Shown one piece after another: positions 52,747 to 61,318 of a stretch of 64,000 bases of DNA. The notes below the pieces were generated by a model. The model saw only the letters and a list, made by a program, of their open reading frames with translations, was not told where the DNA came from and searched no databases. The position numbers and the translations under genes were made by a program. The stretch's first letter is position 1, and the number at the start of each line of letters is the position of its first letter. Where the stretch lies: positions 5,208,001 to 5,272,000 of the forward strand of contig NZ_FMHY01000002.1 in the NCBI RefSeq assembly GCF_900090225.1, given 5' to 3'. The DNA comes from Micromonospora eburnea (GTDB lineage Bacteria > Actinomycetota > Actinomycetes > Mycobacteriales > Micromonosporaceae).

Positions 52747-54573
52747 ATGGCGCTCGATATTCCATACCGTTCCATCCCCGACATGTTCCTCAAGCGCGTG
52801 GCGGCGACCCCCGACCAGCCCGCGTTCGGCCACCCGGCCCCCGACGACTCCGGGCCGGTCTGGTTGAGCTGGGAGCAGGTCGGACGGCGGGCCAGGGCGG
52901 TCGCGGCCGGCCTGCACGGGCTCGGTGTCGGCCTGGAGGACCCGGTGGCGATCCTGGCGAACACCCGGCTCGACTGGGTGGTCACCGACTTCGGCATCAT
53001 GTGCGCCGGTGGGGCCACCACGACCGTCTACCCGACCACCGAGCCGGAGGACGCGACCTACATCATCGCCGACTCCGGGTCGCGGGTGCTCTTCGCCGAG
53101 AACCCGGCCCAGGCGGCGAAGATCACCGGTGCGGAGCTGCCGGCGTTGACCCACGTGGTGCTCTTCGACGGCGAACCGGACCCGGCCGCCACGGTCCCGC
53201 AGCTCACCCTGGCCGAGCTGGAGGCGCGCGGGGCGCGGGCGTTGGAGAACGAGCCGGATCTGATCGACATGCTGGTCGCCGGCATCGGCCCGGACCACCT
53301 GGCCACCCTGATCTACACCTCGGGCACCACCGGCCGACCGAAGGGCGTCGAGCTGCTGCACGGCGGCTGGTGCTGGGAGGGCGTGGCGCAGGCCGAGCTG
53401 GACCTGCTGCGCGACGACGACCTCCAGTATCTCTGGCTGCCGCTGTCGCACTCGTTCGGCAAGACGCTGCTCTGCGGCGTCACCCACGTCGGCCTGCCCA
53501 CGTACGTCGATGGTCGGGTGGACCGGCTGGTCGAGCTGCTCGGCGTGATCCGGCCGACGCTGATGTGCGGCGCCCCCCGGGTCTTCGAGAAGGTCTACAA
53601 CAAGGTGGTCACCACGGCGCAGGACGCCGGCGGCGCGAAGGCGAAGATCTTCGCCTGGGGCGTCGGGGTGGGCAAGGAGAAGGTCGCCCTGGAGCAGGCC
53701 GGCAAGCCGCTGCCGATCGGGCTGCGGCTGCGGTACGCGGTGGCCGAGCGGCTCGTCTTCAGCAAGCTCCAGGCCCGGCTCGGCGGCCGGATCCGGGTGC
53801 TGGTCTCCGGCGCGGCGCCGCTCAGCCAGGAGATCGCCACCTTCTTCGCCGCCGCCAACCTGCCCATCTCCGAGGGGTACGGCCTGACCGAGACCAGCGC
53901 CGGCAACTTCGTCAACCCGCCGGGCAGGCCGCGCATCGGCACCGTGGGCCGGGCGATGGGCGACCTGGAGTGCCGGATCGACACCGACGGCGAGATCCTG
54001 GTCCGCGGTCGGCCGGTGATGCGCGGATACCACAACCTGCCCGAGGAGACCGCCGCCGCGTTCACCGAGGACGGCTTCTTCCGCACCGGGGACATCGGCA
54101 GCCTCGACGACGACGGCTACCTGCGGATCACCGACCGGAAGAAGGACCTGGTCAAGACCTCCGGCGGGAAGTACGTCGCGCCGTCGCACATCGAAGGCAT
54201 GTTCAAAGCGATCTGCCCGTACACCTCGCAGGCGGTGGTCATCGGGCAGGCCCGCAACTACTGCACCATGCTGGTCACCCTCGACCCGGACGCGATCCAG
54301 GGCTGGGCGGCCGGCGGCCCGCTGGAGGGTCGCGACTACACCGACCTCGTCACCTCGCCGGAGGCACAGGCGATGGTCGACGGCTACGTGGCGGAGCTGA
54401 ACGCCAAGCTCAACCGCTGGGAGACGATCAAGAAGGTGACGATCCTTCCCCGCGACCTCACCATCGAGGACGGCGAGGTCACCCCGTCGCTCAAGATCAG
54501 GCGCCGGAGCGTGGAGAGCAACTTCGCCGCCGAGATCGACAAGATGTACGCGGGCAGCCTCGCCGAACTGTAG
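52747..54573 (+). CDS. Long-chain acyl-CoA synthetase (FadD15-like)
   Basis: The 608-residue AMP-forming ligase activates fatty acids with ATP and CoA. The P-loop LIYTSGTTGRPKG is at 188-200. Other adenylation motifs are GYGLTETSAGNF, FFRTGDIG and ITDRKKDLVKTSGGKYV. The sequence matches the FadD15-type actinobacterial group better than short-chain ligases. It is a single gene; a terminator hairpin follows. It may feed fatty acids to beta-oxidation or lipid synthesis. Confidence 0.93.
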   Translation: MALDIPYRSIPDMFLKRVAATPDQPAFGHPAPDDSGPVWLSWEQVGRRARAVAAGLHGLGVGLEDPVAILANTRLDWVVTDFGIMCAGGATTTVYPTTEPEDATYIIADSGSRVLFAENPAQAAKITGAELPALTHVVLFDGEPDPAATVPQLTLAELEARGARALENEPDLIDMLVAGIGPDHLATLIYTSGTTGRPKGVELLHGGWCWEGVAQAELDLLRDDDLQYLWLPLSHSFGKTLLCGVTHVGLPTYVDGRVDRLVELLGVIRPTLMCGAPRVFEKVYNKVVTTAQDAGGAKAKIFAWGVGVGKEKVALEQAGKPLPIGLRLRYAVAERLVFSKLQARLGGRIRVLVSGAAPLSQEIATFFAAANLPISEGYGLTETSAGNFVNPPGRPRIGTVGRAMGDLECRIDTDGEILVRGRPVMRGYHNLPEETAAAFTEDGFFRTGDIGSLDDDGYLRITDRKKDLVKTSGGKYVAPSHIEGMFKAICPYTSQAVVIGQARNYCTMLVTLDPDAIQGWAAGGPLEGRDYTDLVTSPEAQAMVDGYVAELNAKLNRWETIKKVTILPRDLTIEDGEVTPSLKIRRRSVESNFAAEIDKMYAGSLAEL

Positions 54574-54644
54574 CTTCGACAACTCCAGCTCGCCGCGTCC
54601 AGCACCGCGCCGCGACCTGGAGCCGTCGTCCCGCGCCGGCCGGT

Positions 54645-54674
54645 GGCCGTGCCCCTCCGTCCCGGGGCACGGCC
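54645..54674. terminator. Terminator-like hairpin after the acyl-CoA synthetase gene
   Basis: GGCCGTGCCCC (54645-54655) pairs perfectly with GGGGCACGGCC (54664-54674) around an 8-base loop, between two convergent genes. Confidence 0.7.
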
Positions 54675-54686
54675 GCCGCCGCGCCC

Positions 54687-54775
54687 GGAGCCGGTCACAG
54701 GTGCCGCCGCGCCTCGGACCGGTCACAGGTGCCCCGCCGCGCCTGGGACCGGTCACAGGTGCTGCCGGCGCCAGC
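54687..54775. repeat. Three-copy tandem repeat at the ltrA 3' end
   Basis: Three units of 29-30 bases (54687-54715, 54716-54745, 54746-54775) share the core CCGGTCACAGGTGC. The LtrA stop codon is the TCA of the third unit read on the minus strand, and each upstream unit holds the same potential stop. The repeat therefore seems to have grown outwards from the end of the gene. It is too short and lacks spacers for CRISPR. Confidence 0.75.
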
Positions 54776-56066
54776 GGCTCTGCTCGGCCTCGGCGGCGAC
54801 CTGCTCCTCCAGCGCGAGCTGCCGGATCTGCTGCCGCCGGCCGTCCTCGCGCAGCGTCTCGGCGACGGTGCCGGCGACGCACAGCAGCGCCAGCAGGATC
54901 ACCGCCAGCAGCTCCGGCAGCCCCGCCGCCAGCGGCTCGGCCAGGAGGATCGCCACGGTCGCCAGCAGCAGCGGCCAGCGCGGGCGGCGCAGCACCAGCA
55001 GTCCGCAGGCCACGATGCTGAGCAGGTAGAGGCTGACCCCGCCGTAGAGCACGGTCACCCAGAAGAAGCCGAGCGGCTCCCCCCACGTCGGCGTCTCCGG
55101 CGCCCCCGCCTCGGCGAGCAGGTTCTTGAGCCCGAGGGCGTAGAAGATGATGCCGGCGACCATCGGCAGGTGCAGGTAGGTGTAGGCGTTACGGGCGATC
55201 CGGGCCCGCTCGTGCGGCTCGCGGGCGGCGTGCAGCCGCTGCTCCATCCCCCAGGCGAGCGTGTCGAAGTAGGCCCACCAGAGCACCGAGGCGATCGCGA
55301 CGCCGAGCACCGCGGTGGTCATCACCGGCCCGGTCAGCGACAGCGCGCCGATCGCCTTCGGTCCGAACCCGAGCGCGATCATCGCCTCGCCGAGCGCGAG
55401 CAGGATCATCAGGGCGTGGCGTTCCGCCCAGTGCCCGGCGGAGACCACCACCCAGTACGCGCCGCCCAGCATGACGCCCGCCACGTACTCCACCAGCACC
55501 GCGGCCGTCCAGAGGCCAAGTTGCAACCCGGTCGCCAGGCCGTCGGAGGTGACCCGGATCGGCACCTGCCCGGCGACAACCAGCAGCGCCGTGGCGATCA
55601 GCGGCAGGGCGGCGAGCTTGAGCCAGCGCCGGAACTGGGCCCGGTCGGTCCGGGCCACCCAACCGAAGACCGCGATCTGCGACGCACGGACCAGGAAGTA
55701 GCAGAGGGCGAAGACGAGCGGGACGTTCACTCTCCCGGGCCGGCTGGTGAACGCGCCCTGGATGGTCAGCACCAACAGGAAGGTGGCGGCCACGTTGACG
55801 AAGCCGACCACCGGCAGTACGCCCTGGTCGGCACGGACCACGTTGCCGAGGCCGGCGAACGCGGTCCAGGCCCACCAGAGCAGCGCCAGCACGAGCAGGG
55901 CCCGGAACAGGTTGACCCAGCTCGGCTCACTCGCGGTCAGTCCGGTGACGGTGAGGAACGCGAAGACGAAGACCAGGTCGTAGAAGAGCTCCAGCCGGGT
56001 CGTCCGCGACCCCGGCGCGCCGAGCCGGACCACGCTCGCCCACCGGGTGTCGCCGCCGTTCGCCAC
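54753..56066 (-). CDS. Low temperature requirement A (LtrA) family membrane protein
   Basis: The 437-residue protein has about 12 hydrophobic segments and the LtrA family opening RTTRLELFYDLVFVFAFLTVT. It also has WAERHALMILLALGEAMIALG in the middle and AYTYLHLPMVAGIIFYALG later. The molecular function of the family is not known; the name comes from cold-sensitive Listeria mutants. The start is GTG at 56066 with a weak ribosome site. Confidence 0.9.
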   Translation of the reverse strand: MANGGDTRWASVVRLGAPGSRTTRLELFYDLVFVFAFLTVTGLTASEPSWVNLFRALLVLALLWWAWTAFAGLGNVVRADQGVLPVVGFVNVAATFLLVLTIQGAFTSRPGRVNVPLVFALCYFLVRASQIAVFGWVARTDRAQFRRWLKLAALPLIATALLVVAGQVPIRVTSDGLATGLQLGLWTAAVLVEYVAGVMLGGAYWVVVSAGHWAERHALMILLALGEAMIALGFGPKAIGALSLTGPVMTTAVLGVAIASVLWWAYFDTLAWGMEQRLHAAREPHERARIARNAYTYLHLPMVAGIIFYALGLKNLLAEAGAPETPTWGEPLGFFWVTVLYGGVSLYLLSIVACGLLVLRRPRWPLLLATVAILLAEPLAAGLPELLAVILLALLCVAGTVAETLREDGRRQQIRQLALEEQVAAEAEQSRWRRQHL

Positions 56067-56135
56067 CTGCGCAGTCTCGCAGCCGGTGACGCGCGGTGGG
56101 CGTGATCCAAGCAGGTTGGCACCGGGCCGGCCGGG

Positions 56136-57590
56136 TCAGGCGATGACGGACGGCTCCCGCCACTGCGGGCGGGCCCGGTCCAGGTCGTAGCGGACCGCGG
56201 CGAGCCGGCCGACCGCCTCCACCAGATCGGCGGCGGGCAACGTGAAGGGCAGCCGCAGGAACCGTTCGAGGGTGCCGTCCAGGCCGAACCGGGGTCCGGG
56301 CGCCAGGCGTACGCCGACCTCCTCGGCCGCCCGGGCCAGGGCGCTGGAGATCGGACCGTCCAGCTCGGCCCAGAGCGTGACCCCGCCGCGCGGCACGGCG
56401 ACCCGCCAGTCGGGCAACCGCTCGGCCAACGCGCCGACCAACGCGTCCCGCTGGGCGACGAGCTGGGTACGCCGGGCGGTCACGATGCTCGCCGCCTCGG
56501 CCAGCAGGTGCACCGCGACGAGCTGGTCGAGCACCGGGCTGGCCATGTCGACGCCGACCCGCGCGGCGGCCAGCCGCTGCACCTGCGGAGCGGACGCCCG
56601 GACCCAGCCGATCCGCAGCCCACCCCAGTAGGGCTTGCTCATCCCGCCGATGCTGATCACCCGGGAGTGCCGGTCGAACACGGCGACCGGCGGCGGCAAC
56701 GGGGTCCCGTCCAGCGGCAGGTCCACGAAGGACTCGTCGATGACCAGGTCGGTCCCGGCGCCGTGCGCGACGCCGACGAGCCGCTCGCGCAGCTCGGTCC
56801 CCATCAGGTGACCGGTCGGATTCTGGAACTCGGGAATCAGGTACGCCAGCTTCGGCCGGGTCTGCCGGATGCTGCCCAGCAGCAGGTCGGTGTCCCAGCC
56901 GGCGCCCTCGCCGGCCAGGCCGTGGGTGGTGATCCGGGCGCGGCGGGCGGAGAGCGCGGCGAGGGCGTTGGGGTATGTCGGGGACTCCACCAGCACCGCG
57001 CCGCCGGGCGACAGGGTCAGCCGCAGCACGAGGTCCAGCGCGTGCTGGGTGCCGCTGGTGACCATGATCTGCTCGGGGCTGGTCGGCAGCCCCCGCCCGG
57101 TGTACGCGTGGGCCACCGCCTCGCGCAGCTCGATGATGCCGGTCGGGTGGTATCCGGCTCCGCCGAGGTAGCGCGGCAGGTCCTCGGCGGCGGCCCGGGC
57201 GGCGGCCATGAGCTGCGGCGGCGCGGCGAGCGCGGCCACCCCGAGGTCGATCATGTCCCGGTCGTCGAGCGGGGTCCAGAGCCCGGTGCTGGCGACCCGG
57301 TGCGTGCCGGGCAGCATGGTCCAGCTCCCGGCGCCCCGGCGGCTGGCCAGGTGGCCGCTGTCCCGCAACTCCCGGTACGCGGCGGTGACCGTGGTCCGGC
57401 TGATCCGCAGCGCCTCCGCCAGCTCCCGTTCGGCCGGCAGGCGTACCCCGAGGGCGAGCCGGCCGTCGGCGAGCAGGCCGCGGACGGCGGCGGCGAGCGC
57501 GGCGTAGTCGGGGCTGCGACGACGGCCGGGCAGCGCGTGCCACTGACCGAGCAGTCGAGCCAATTGGCTGCCACGGACCTGACTCGTCAT
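56136..57590 (-). CDS. MocR/PdxR-type regulator (GntR HTH fused to aminotransferase fold)
   Basis: The 484-residue regulator has an N-terminal GntR winged helix (LPAERELAEALRISRTTVTA) followed by a fold-type I aminotransferase domain. The PLP lysine is in ISIGGMSKPYWGG and the family stretch PEFQNPTGHLM is present. These proteins use PLP as a ligand or sensor. It is divergent from a YczE-like membrane gene, the same pairing as yczR-yczE in Bacillus, so YczE is the expected target. The ATG at 57590 has AGGAG upstream. Confidence 0.92.
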   Translation of the reverse strand: MTSQVRGSQLARLLGQWHALPGRRRSPDYAALAAAVRGLLADGRLALGVRLPAERELAEALRISRTTVTAAYRELRDSGHLASRRGAGSWTMLPGTHRVASTGLWTPLDDRDMIDLGVAALAAPPQLMAAARAAAEDLPRYLGGAGYHPTGIIELREAVAHAYTGRGLPTSPEQIMVTSGTQHALDLVLRLTLSPGGAVLVESPTYPNALAALSARRARITTHGLAGEGAGWDTDLLLGSIRQTRPKLAYLIPEFQNPTGHLMGTELRERLVGVAHGAGTDLVIDESFVDLPLDGTPLPPPVAVFDRHSRVISIGGMSKPYWGGLRIGWVRASAPQVQRLAAARVGVDMASPVLDQLVAVHLLAEAASIVTARRTQLVAQRDALVGALAERLPDWRVAVPRGGVTLWAELDGPISSALARAAEEVGVRLAPGPRFGLDGTLERFLRLPFTLPAADLVEAVGRLAAVRYDLDRARPQWREPSVIA

Positions 57591-57637
57591 AGCCACTCCT
57601 CCGTAATTGGCTCTATTCTCGGCAGGATTGGACCCTA
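57563..57637. promoter_or_regulatory. Three phased ATTGG direct repeats between the MocR and yczE genes
   Basis: ATTGGCTG (57563), ATTGGCTCTA (57606-57615) and ATTGGACCCTA (57627-57637) are direct repeats spaced 43 and 21 bases. That places them on one face of the helix. MocR/PdxR regulators bind direct repeats, and the last two sites lie just upstream of the yczE-like start. The first lies inside the start of the MocR gene. Confidence 0.6.
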
Positions 57638-57648
57638 GGGTGGCACGC

Positions 57649-58323
57649 ATGGCAGCGATTGGCAATCTCCGGCACCGGCCGGCTCGGCGGCTGACCCAGC
57701 TCTATGTCGGGCTCACCCTCTACGGCGTCAGCATGGCGCTGATGATCCGGTCCAGCCTCGGCCTCGACCCGTGGGACGTGTTCCACCAGGGCCTCGCCCG
57801 GCAGACCGGGCTCTCGTTCGGCACGGTCACCATCCTGGTCGGCGCCATCGTGCTGCTGCTCTGGATCCCGCTGCGACAACGCCCCGGCCTCGGCACGGTC
57901 AGCAACGTCGTGGTGATCGGTCTGGTGGTGGACGCCACCCTGGCCCTGCTGCCACCCATCAGCGGGCTGCCGCTGCGGATCGGGATGCTGGCCCTCGGGA
58001 TCATCGCCAACGGCGCGGCCACCGGGCTCTACCTGGGCGCGGCGCTCGGCCCCGGCCCGCGCGACGGGCTGATGACCGGCTACGTGGCCCGCCGCCCCGG
58101 CCGGTCGATCCGGCTGGTCCGGACCGTCATCGAGGTCACGGTGCTGGCGCTCGGCTGGCTGCTCGGCGGCAAGGTCGGCATCGGCACCGTCGCGTACGCG
58201 CTCGCCATCGGGCCGCTCGCCCAGATGTTCATCCCGCTCTTCGCGCTGTCGGCGCAGCCGCTCCCGTCCACCGTGGAGCCGGCGGTCGGCCCGGCGCCGG
58301 GGCCGGCCGGCGAGGCGGCGTGA
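57649..58323 (+). CDS. YczE/YitT-like membrane protein
   Basis: The 224-residue protein has five or six hydrophobic segments and the YczE family motif SSLGLDPWDVFHQGLA after the first helix, followed by LGPGPRDGLM in the middle. Its function is unknown; in Bacillus the homologue is linked to surfactin production. It is divergent from its probable MocR regulator. ATG at 57649 is chosen; GTG at 57640 is in frame and possible. Confidence 0.85.
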   Translation: MAAIGNLRHRPARRLTQLYVGLTLYGVSMALMIRSSLGLDPWDVFHQGLARQTGLSFGTVTILVGAIVLLLWIPLRQRPGLGTVSNVVVIGLVVDATLALLPPISGLPLRIGMLALGIIANGAATGLYLGAALGPGPRDGLMTGYVARRPGRSIRLVRTVIEVTVLALGWLLGGKVGIGTVAYALAIGPLAQMFIPLFALSAQPLPSTVEPAVGPAPGPAGEAA

Positions 58324-58465
58324 CCCCCGCTCCGGCACGCCGCCGTCGTGCCGAGCCGGGCCGGCAGCCCTGAAATGGGACGGCCGGCACCCCGCTGAGC
58401 TGCGGTGACGGGGCCCGACGAAACCGGGTGTTTCCTCCGCCGTCAACGCCGGGCAGAATTCCCGC

Positions 58466-58993
58466 ATGGGGGAGAACGGATGGCGTAGGACCGACGCCTG
58501 GATCTTCGTCGCACTGGTTATCGCGAGCGGCGCCGGCCGGCACCGCCGGTCGGCCGCCACCCGCCGGCCGGAGGGCGTCCGCCTCGCTGACGTCCTCTCC
58601 ACCGCCGACCACCTCAACCGGTCCATCCCCGAGCGGCACGAGGTGGAGGGCGCGGTCCGCCGGCTGGCCGGCGCGGGCCTGGTCAGCGTCTCCGACGGCT
58701 GGTTCCGGATCACGCCGGACGGTGAGCGGCTGTGGCGCACCCGGCCGAGCGCCGGGGTGGGGACCACGGTGGACACCGTGCAGGGCGTGCTGAGCCGCCG
58801 GCACGCGCCGGGCGAGTCCGACTGGCGCCTCGACGCGGACGACCACGCCGCCGCGGTCCAGGAGTATGCGGTCCGCTCGATCCCGATGCCGCGCCGCTCC
58901 CCGAGGGCCAGTCCGGCCGGGCCTGACCCCGGCACCCGACCTCGCTGCCCGGTCAGCGCACCGGGTGGCCCGCGCCGCGCAGGGCGTCCTTGA
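58466..58993 (+). CDS. Hypothetical protein with winged-helix-like segment
   Basis: This protein of about 175 residues belongs to an unnamed actinobacterial group starting WRRTDAWIFVALVIA. Residues 30-95 resemble a winged helix (RLADVLSTADHLNRSIPERHEVEGAVRRLAGAGLVSV, ending with a short wing). This would suit DNA or protein binding. The last 40 residues are low-complexity and overlap hisF by 41 bases on the opposite strand, so the true end may be earlier in function. No clear ribosome site precedes the ATG. Confidence 0.65.
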   Translation: MGENGWRRTDAWIFVALVIASGAGRHRRSAATRRPEGVRLADVLSTADHLNRSIPERHEVEGAVRRLAGAGLVSVSDGWFRITPDGERLWRTRPSAGVGTTVDTVQGVLSRRHAPGESDWRLDADDHAAAVQEYAVRSIPMPRRSPRASPAGPDPGTRPRCPVSAPGGPRRAGRP

Positions 58994-59720
58994 CCTCGCC
59001 GACGGTCAGCTCGCCGAAGTGGAAGACGCTCGCCGCGAGCACCGCGTCGGCGCCCGCTCCGATCGCCGGCGGAAAGTGCGCCACCGCGCCGGCACCGCCA
59101 CTGGCGATCACCGGCACCTCGACGACCTTCCGGACGGCCCCGATCAGCGGCAGGTCGAAGCCGGCCTTGGTGCCGTCGGCGTCCATCGAGTTGAGCAGGA
59201 TCTCCCCCGCGCCCAGCTCGGCGCCCCGCCGGGCCCACTCCACCGCGTCGATGCCGGTGCCCCGGCGACCGCCGTGGGTGGTCACCTCGAAGCCGCTCGG
59301 CGTGGTGCCGGCCGGCGCACGCCGTACGTCGAGGGAGAGCACCAGCACCTGCCGGCCGAACCGGTCGGCGATCTCGGCAATCAACTCCGGGCGGGCGATC
59401 GCGGCGGTGTTCACCCCGACCTTGTCCGCCCCCGCCCGCAGCAGGGTGTCGACGTCGGCGACCGCCCGTACGCCGCCGCCGACGGTGAGCGGGATGAAGA
59501 CCGACTCGGCGGTGCGCCGGACCACGTCGAGCATGGTCCCCCGGTCGCTGGACGAGGCGGTCACGTCGAGGAAGGTCAGCTCGTCCGCCCCGGCCCGGTC
59601 GTACGCCGCGGCCAGCTCCACCGGGTCACCGGCGTCGCGCAGGTCGAGGAAGTTGACCCCCTTGACCACCCGCCCGGCGTCCACGTCCAGACACGGGATC
59701 ACCCGTACCGCCACCGTCAT
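58953..59720 (-). CDS. hisF: Imidazole glycerol phosphate synthase cyclase subunit
   Basis: The 255-residue TIM barrel uses ammonia from HisH to make imidazole glycerol phosphate and AICAR. It has the catalytic Asp in VIPCLDVDAGRVVKGVNF and the second in LLNSMDADGTKAGFDL. The phosphate-binding glycine regions are VGGGVRAVADV and VIASGGAGAVAH. It closes the his gene group on this side, 74 bases after ridA. Confidence 0.97.
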   Translation of the reverse strand: MTVAVRVIPCLDVDAGRVVKGVNFLDLRDAGDPVELAAAYDRAGADELTFLDVTASSSDRGTMLDVVRRTAESVFIPLTVGGGVRAVADVDTLLRAGADKVGVNTAAIARPELIAEIADRFGRQVLVLSLDVRRAPAGTTPSGFEVTTHGGRRGTGIDAVEWARRGAELGAGEILLNSMDADGTKAGFDLPLIGAVRKVVEVPVIASGGAGAVAHFPPAIGAGADAVLAASVFHFGELTVGEVKDALRGAGHPVR

Positions 59721-59794
59721 GCCGCGAGCCTATCCAACCCGTCCTGCACGGCGGCCGGAGCCGGTGCGCCGACCGCCCCGGAACGAGTCCCGCG

Positions 59795-60214
59795 TCACAC
59801 CGGCCCGCCGGCGGCAGCGGGATCAGGGTGCGGGAGGTACGCCTCCAGCTCGACCTCCACCAGGTGGTCCGGGTCGATCAGCCCGGCCACGACGACCATC
59901 GTCGCCGCCGGGCGGACCGCACCGAACACGGCCTGGTGCGCCCGGCCCACCTCGTCGGCGTGACTCCGGTTGGTCACGTACATCCGGGTCCGGATCACAT
60001 CGGCCGGCCCCGCCCCCACCTCGGCCAGCGCGGCCAGGCCGATGCGCAACGCCTCGGCGGTCTGCGCCGCCGCGTCCCCGACGTGCACCACCCGCCCGTC
60101 GACGGTGGCGGTGCAGCCGGCGGTGACCGCCAGGTTCCCGGCCCGGACCACCCGCGAGTAGCCGTACGCGGCCTCCCAGGGGCCGCCCGAACCGAGCCGG
60201 GTGACGGCCGTCAC
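59795..60214 (-). CDS. ridA: RidA family deaminase
   Basis: The 139-residue protein has the RidA/YjgF core, with the conserved Arg in DVIRTRMYVTN and the late Glu in VEVELEAYLP. RidA enzymes hydrolyse reactive 2-aminoacrylate and related imines from PLP enzymes. The GTG start overlaps the priA stop (GTGA), so it is made together with the histidine enzymes. RidA-like genes are common at this position in actinobacterial his clusters. Confidence 0.92.
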   Translation of the reverse strand: MTAVTRLGSGGPWEAAYGYSRVVRAGNLAVTAGCTATVDGRVVHVGDAAAQTAEALRIGLAALAEVGAGPADVIRTRMYVTNRSHADEVGRAHQAVFGAVRPAATMVVVAGLIDPDHLVEVELEAYLPHPDPAAAGGPV

Positions 60215-60939
60215 CCGGCTGCCCGCAGGGTGGCGAGGGCCTCGGCCACGGTGAACGCCCCGGCGTAGAGCGCCTTGCCGGCGATCACACCCTCCACGCC
60301 CGCCGGCTCAAGGGTGGCCAGGGCACGCAGGTCGTCCAGCGTGGAGACGCCACCGGAGGCGATCACCGGGGCGTCGGTGCGGGCGCAGACCTCACGCAGC
60401 AGGTCCAGGTTCGGCCCGCGCATGGTGCCGTCCTTGGTGATGTCGGTGACCACATAGCGGGCGGCGCCGGCCTTGTCCAGCCGCTCCAGCACCTCGTACA
60501 GGTCACCGCCCTCGCGGGTCCAGCCCCGCGCGGCGAGGGTACGGCCACGCACGTCCAGCCCGATCGCCACCCGGTCGCCGTACTCGCCGCAGATCCGGTC
60601 ACACCACTGCGGGTCCTCCAGCGCGGCGGTGCCGATGTTGACCCGGGCCGCCCCGGTCGCGAGCGCCGCCCGCAGCGACGCGTCGTCCCGGATCCCGCCG
60701 GAGAGCTCCACCTTGACGTCCAGCTTCCCCACCACCTCGGCGAGCAGCGCGGCGTTGGAACCCCGGCCGAAGGCGGCGTCCAGGTCTACCAGGTGGATCC
60801 ACTCCGCACCGTCGGCCTGCCAGGCGAGGGCCGCCTCCAGCGGGTCGCCGTACGCGGTCTCGCTGCCGGCGGCGCCCTGCACGAGCCGGACGGCCTGACC
60901 GTCGGCGACGTCCACGGCGGGCAACAGGGTGAGGCTCAA
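60211..60939 (-). CDS. priA: PriA, dual HisA/TrpF phosphoribosyl isomerase
   Basis: The 242-residue barrel performs the HisA step (ProFAR isomerisation). In actinobacteria of this type it also performs the TrpF step (PRA isomerisation). The two catalytic Asp residues are in LLPAVDVADGQAVRLVQG and VVTDITKDGTMRGPN. The trp genes in the window include no trpF, which supports the dual role. The start is TTG at 60939, backed by GAGGAG six bases upstream. Confidence 0.93.
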   Translation of the reverse strand: MSLTLLPAVDVADGQAVRLVQGAAGSETAYGDPLEAALAWQADGAEWIHLVDLDAAFGRGSNAALLAEVVGKLDVKVELSGGIRDDASLRAALATGAARVNIGTAALEDPQWCDRICGEYGDRVAIGLDVRGRTLAARGWTREGGDLYEVLERLDKAGAARYVVTDITKDGTMRGPNLDLLREVCARTDAPVIASGGVSTLDDLRALATLEPAGVEGVIAGKALYAGAFTVAEALATLRAAG

Positions 60940-60954
60940 GCTCTTCTCCTCGCT

Positions 60955-61278
60955 TCAGGTCCGACGGTCCAGGGCGATCACCACGATCGCCGGCAGGACC
61001 AGCAGCAACAACACGACCAGGGCCAGCCGCAGCGCCAGGTCGTCGACGAAACTCCAGATGCCGACCAGTGCCAGCCCGGTGAGCAGCACGATCGCGGCGC
61101 GCTCGCCCCGGGTGTGCCGGGCCAGCCGGCCGGTACGACCGCGCCGCAGGGTCGGGGTCAGCCGGCGTACCAGGGCCCGCCGCCACTCCCGGCGGGCCAC
61201 CCGGCGCCGACGGGCGGCACGTTCGGCCGCCAGTTGTGCCTCGCGGGCCTCCCGGCGGCGGGCCCGCTCCTTGCTCAC
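60955..61278 (-). CDS. Small membrane protein with basic N-terminus, unknown function
   Basis: The 107-residue protein has a long, very basic and charged N-terminal helix (SKERARRREAREAQLAAERA) and two hydrophobic segments near the end (AAIVLLTGLALVGIW and LALVVLLLLVLPAIVVIAL). It lies between hisH and priA in the same direction. No family is recognised. The charged arm would be cytoplasmic and could bind RNA, ribosomes or phospholipid heads; this is speculative. Confidence 0.75.
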   Translation of the reverse strand: MSKERARRREAREAQLAAERAARRRRVARREWRRALVRRLTPTLRRGRTGRLARHTRGERAAIVLLTGLALVGIWSFVDDLALRLALVVLLLLVLPAIVVIALDRRT

Positions 61279-61318
61279 CGAGCCACCGTGCTTCCCGACC
61301 GCGGTGCGCCCGTCGCGC

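Noticed and set aside
54687..54775. Possible CRISPR array
   Set aside because: The three units are contiguous with no unique spacers, and no cas genes are nearby.
53001..56105. Open frame of over 1000 codons across fadD and ltrA
   Set aside because: It runs out of frame through the acyl-CoA synthetase and antisense through LtrA; composition is that of a shadow frame.
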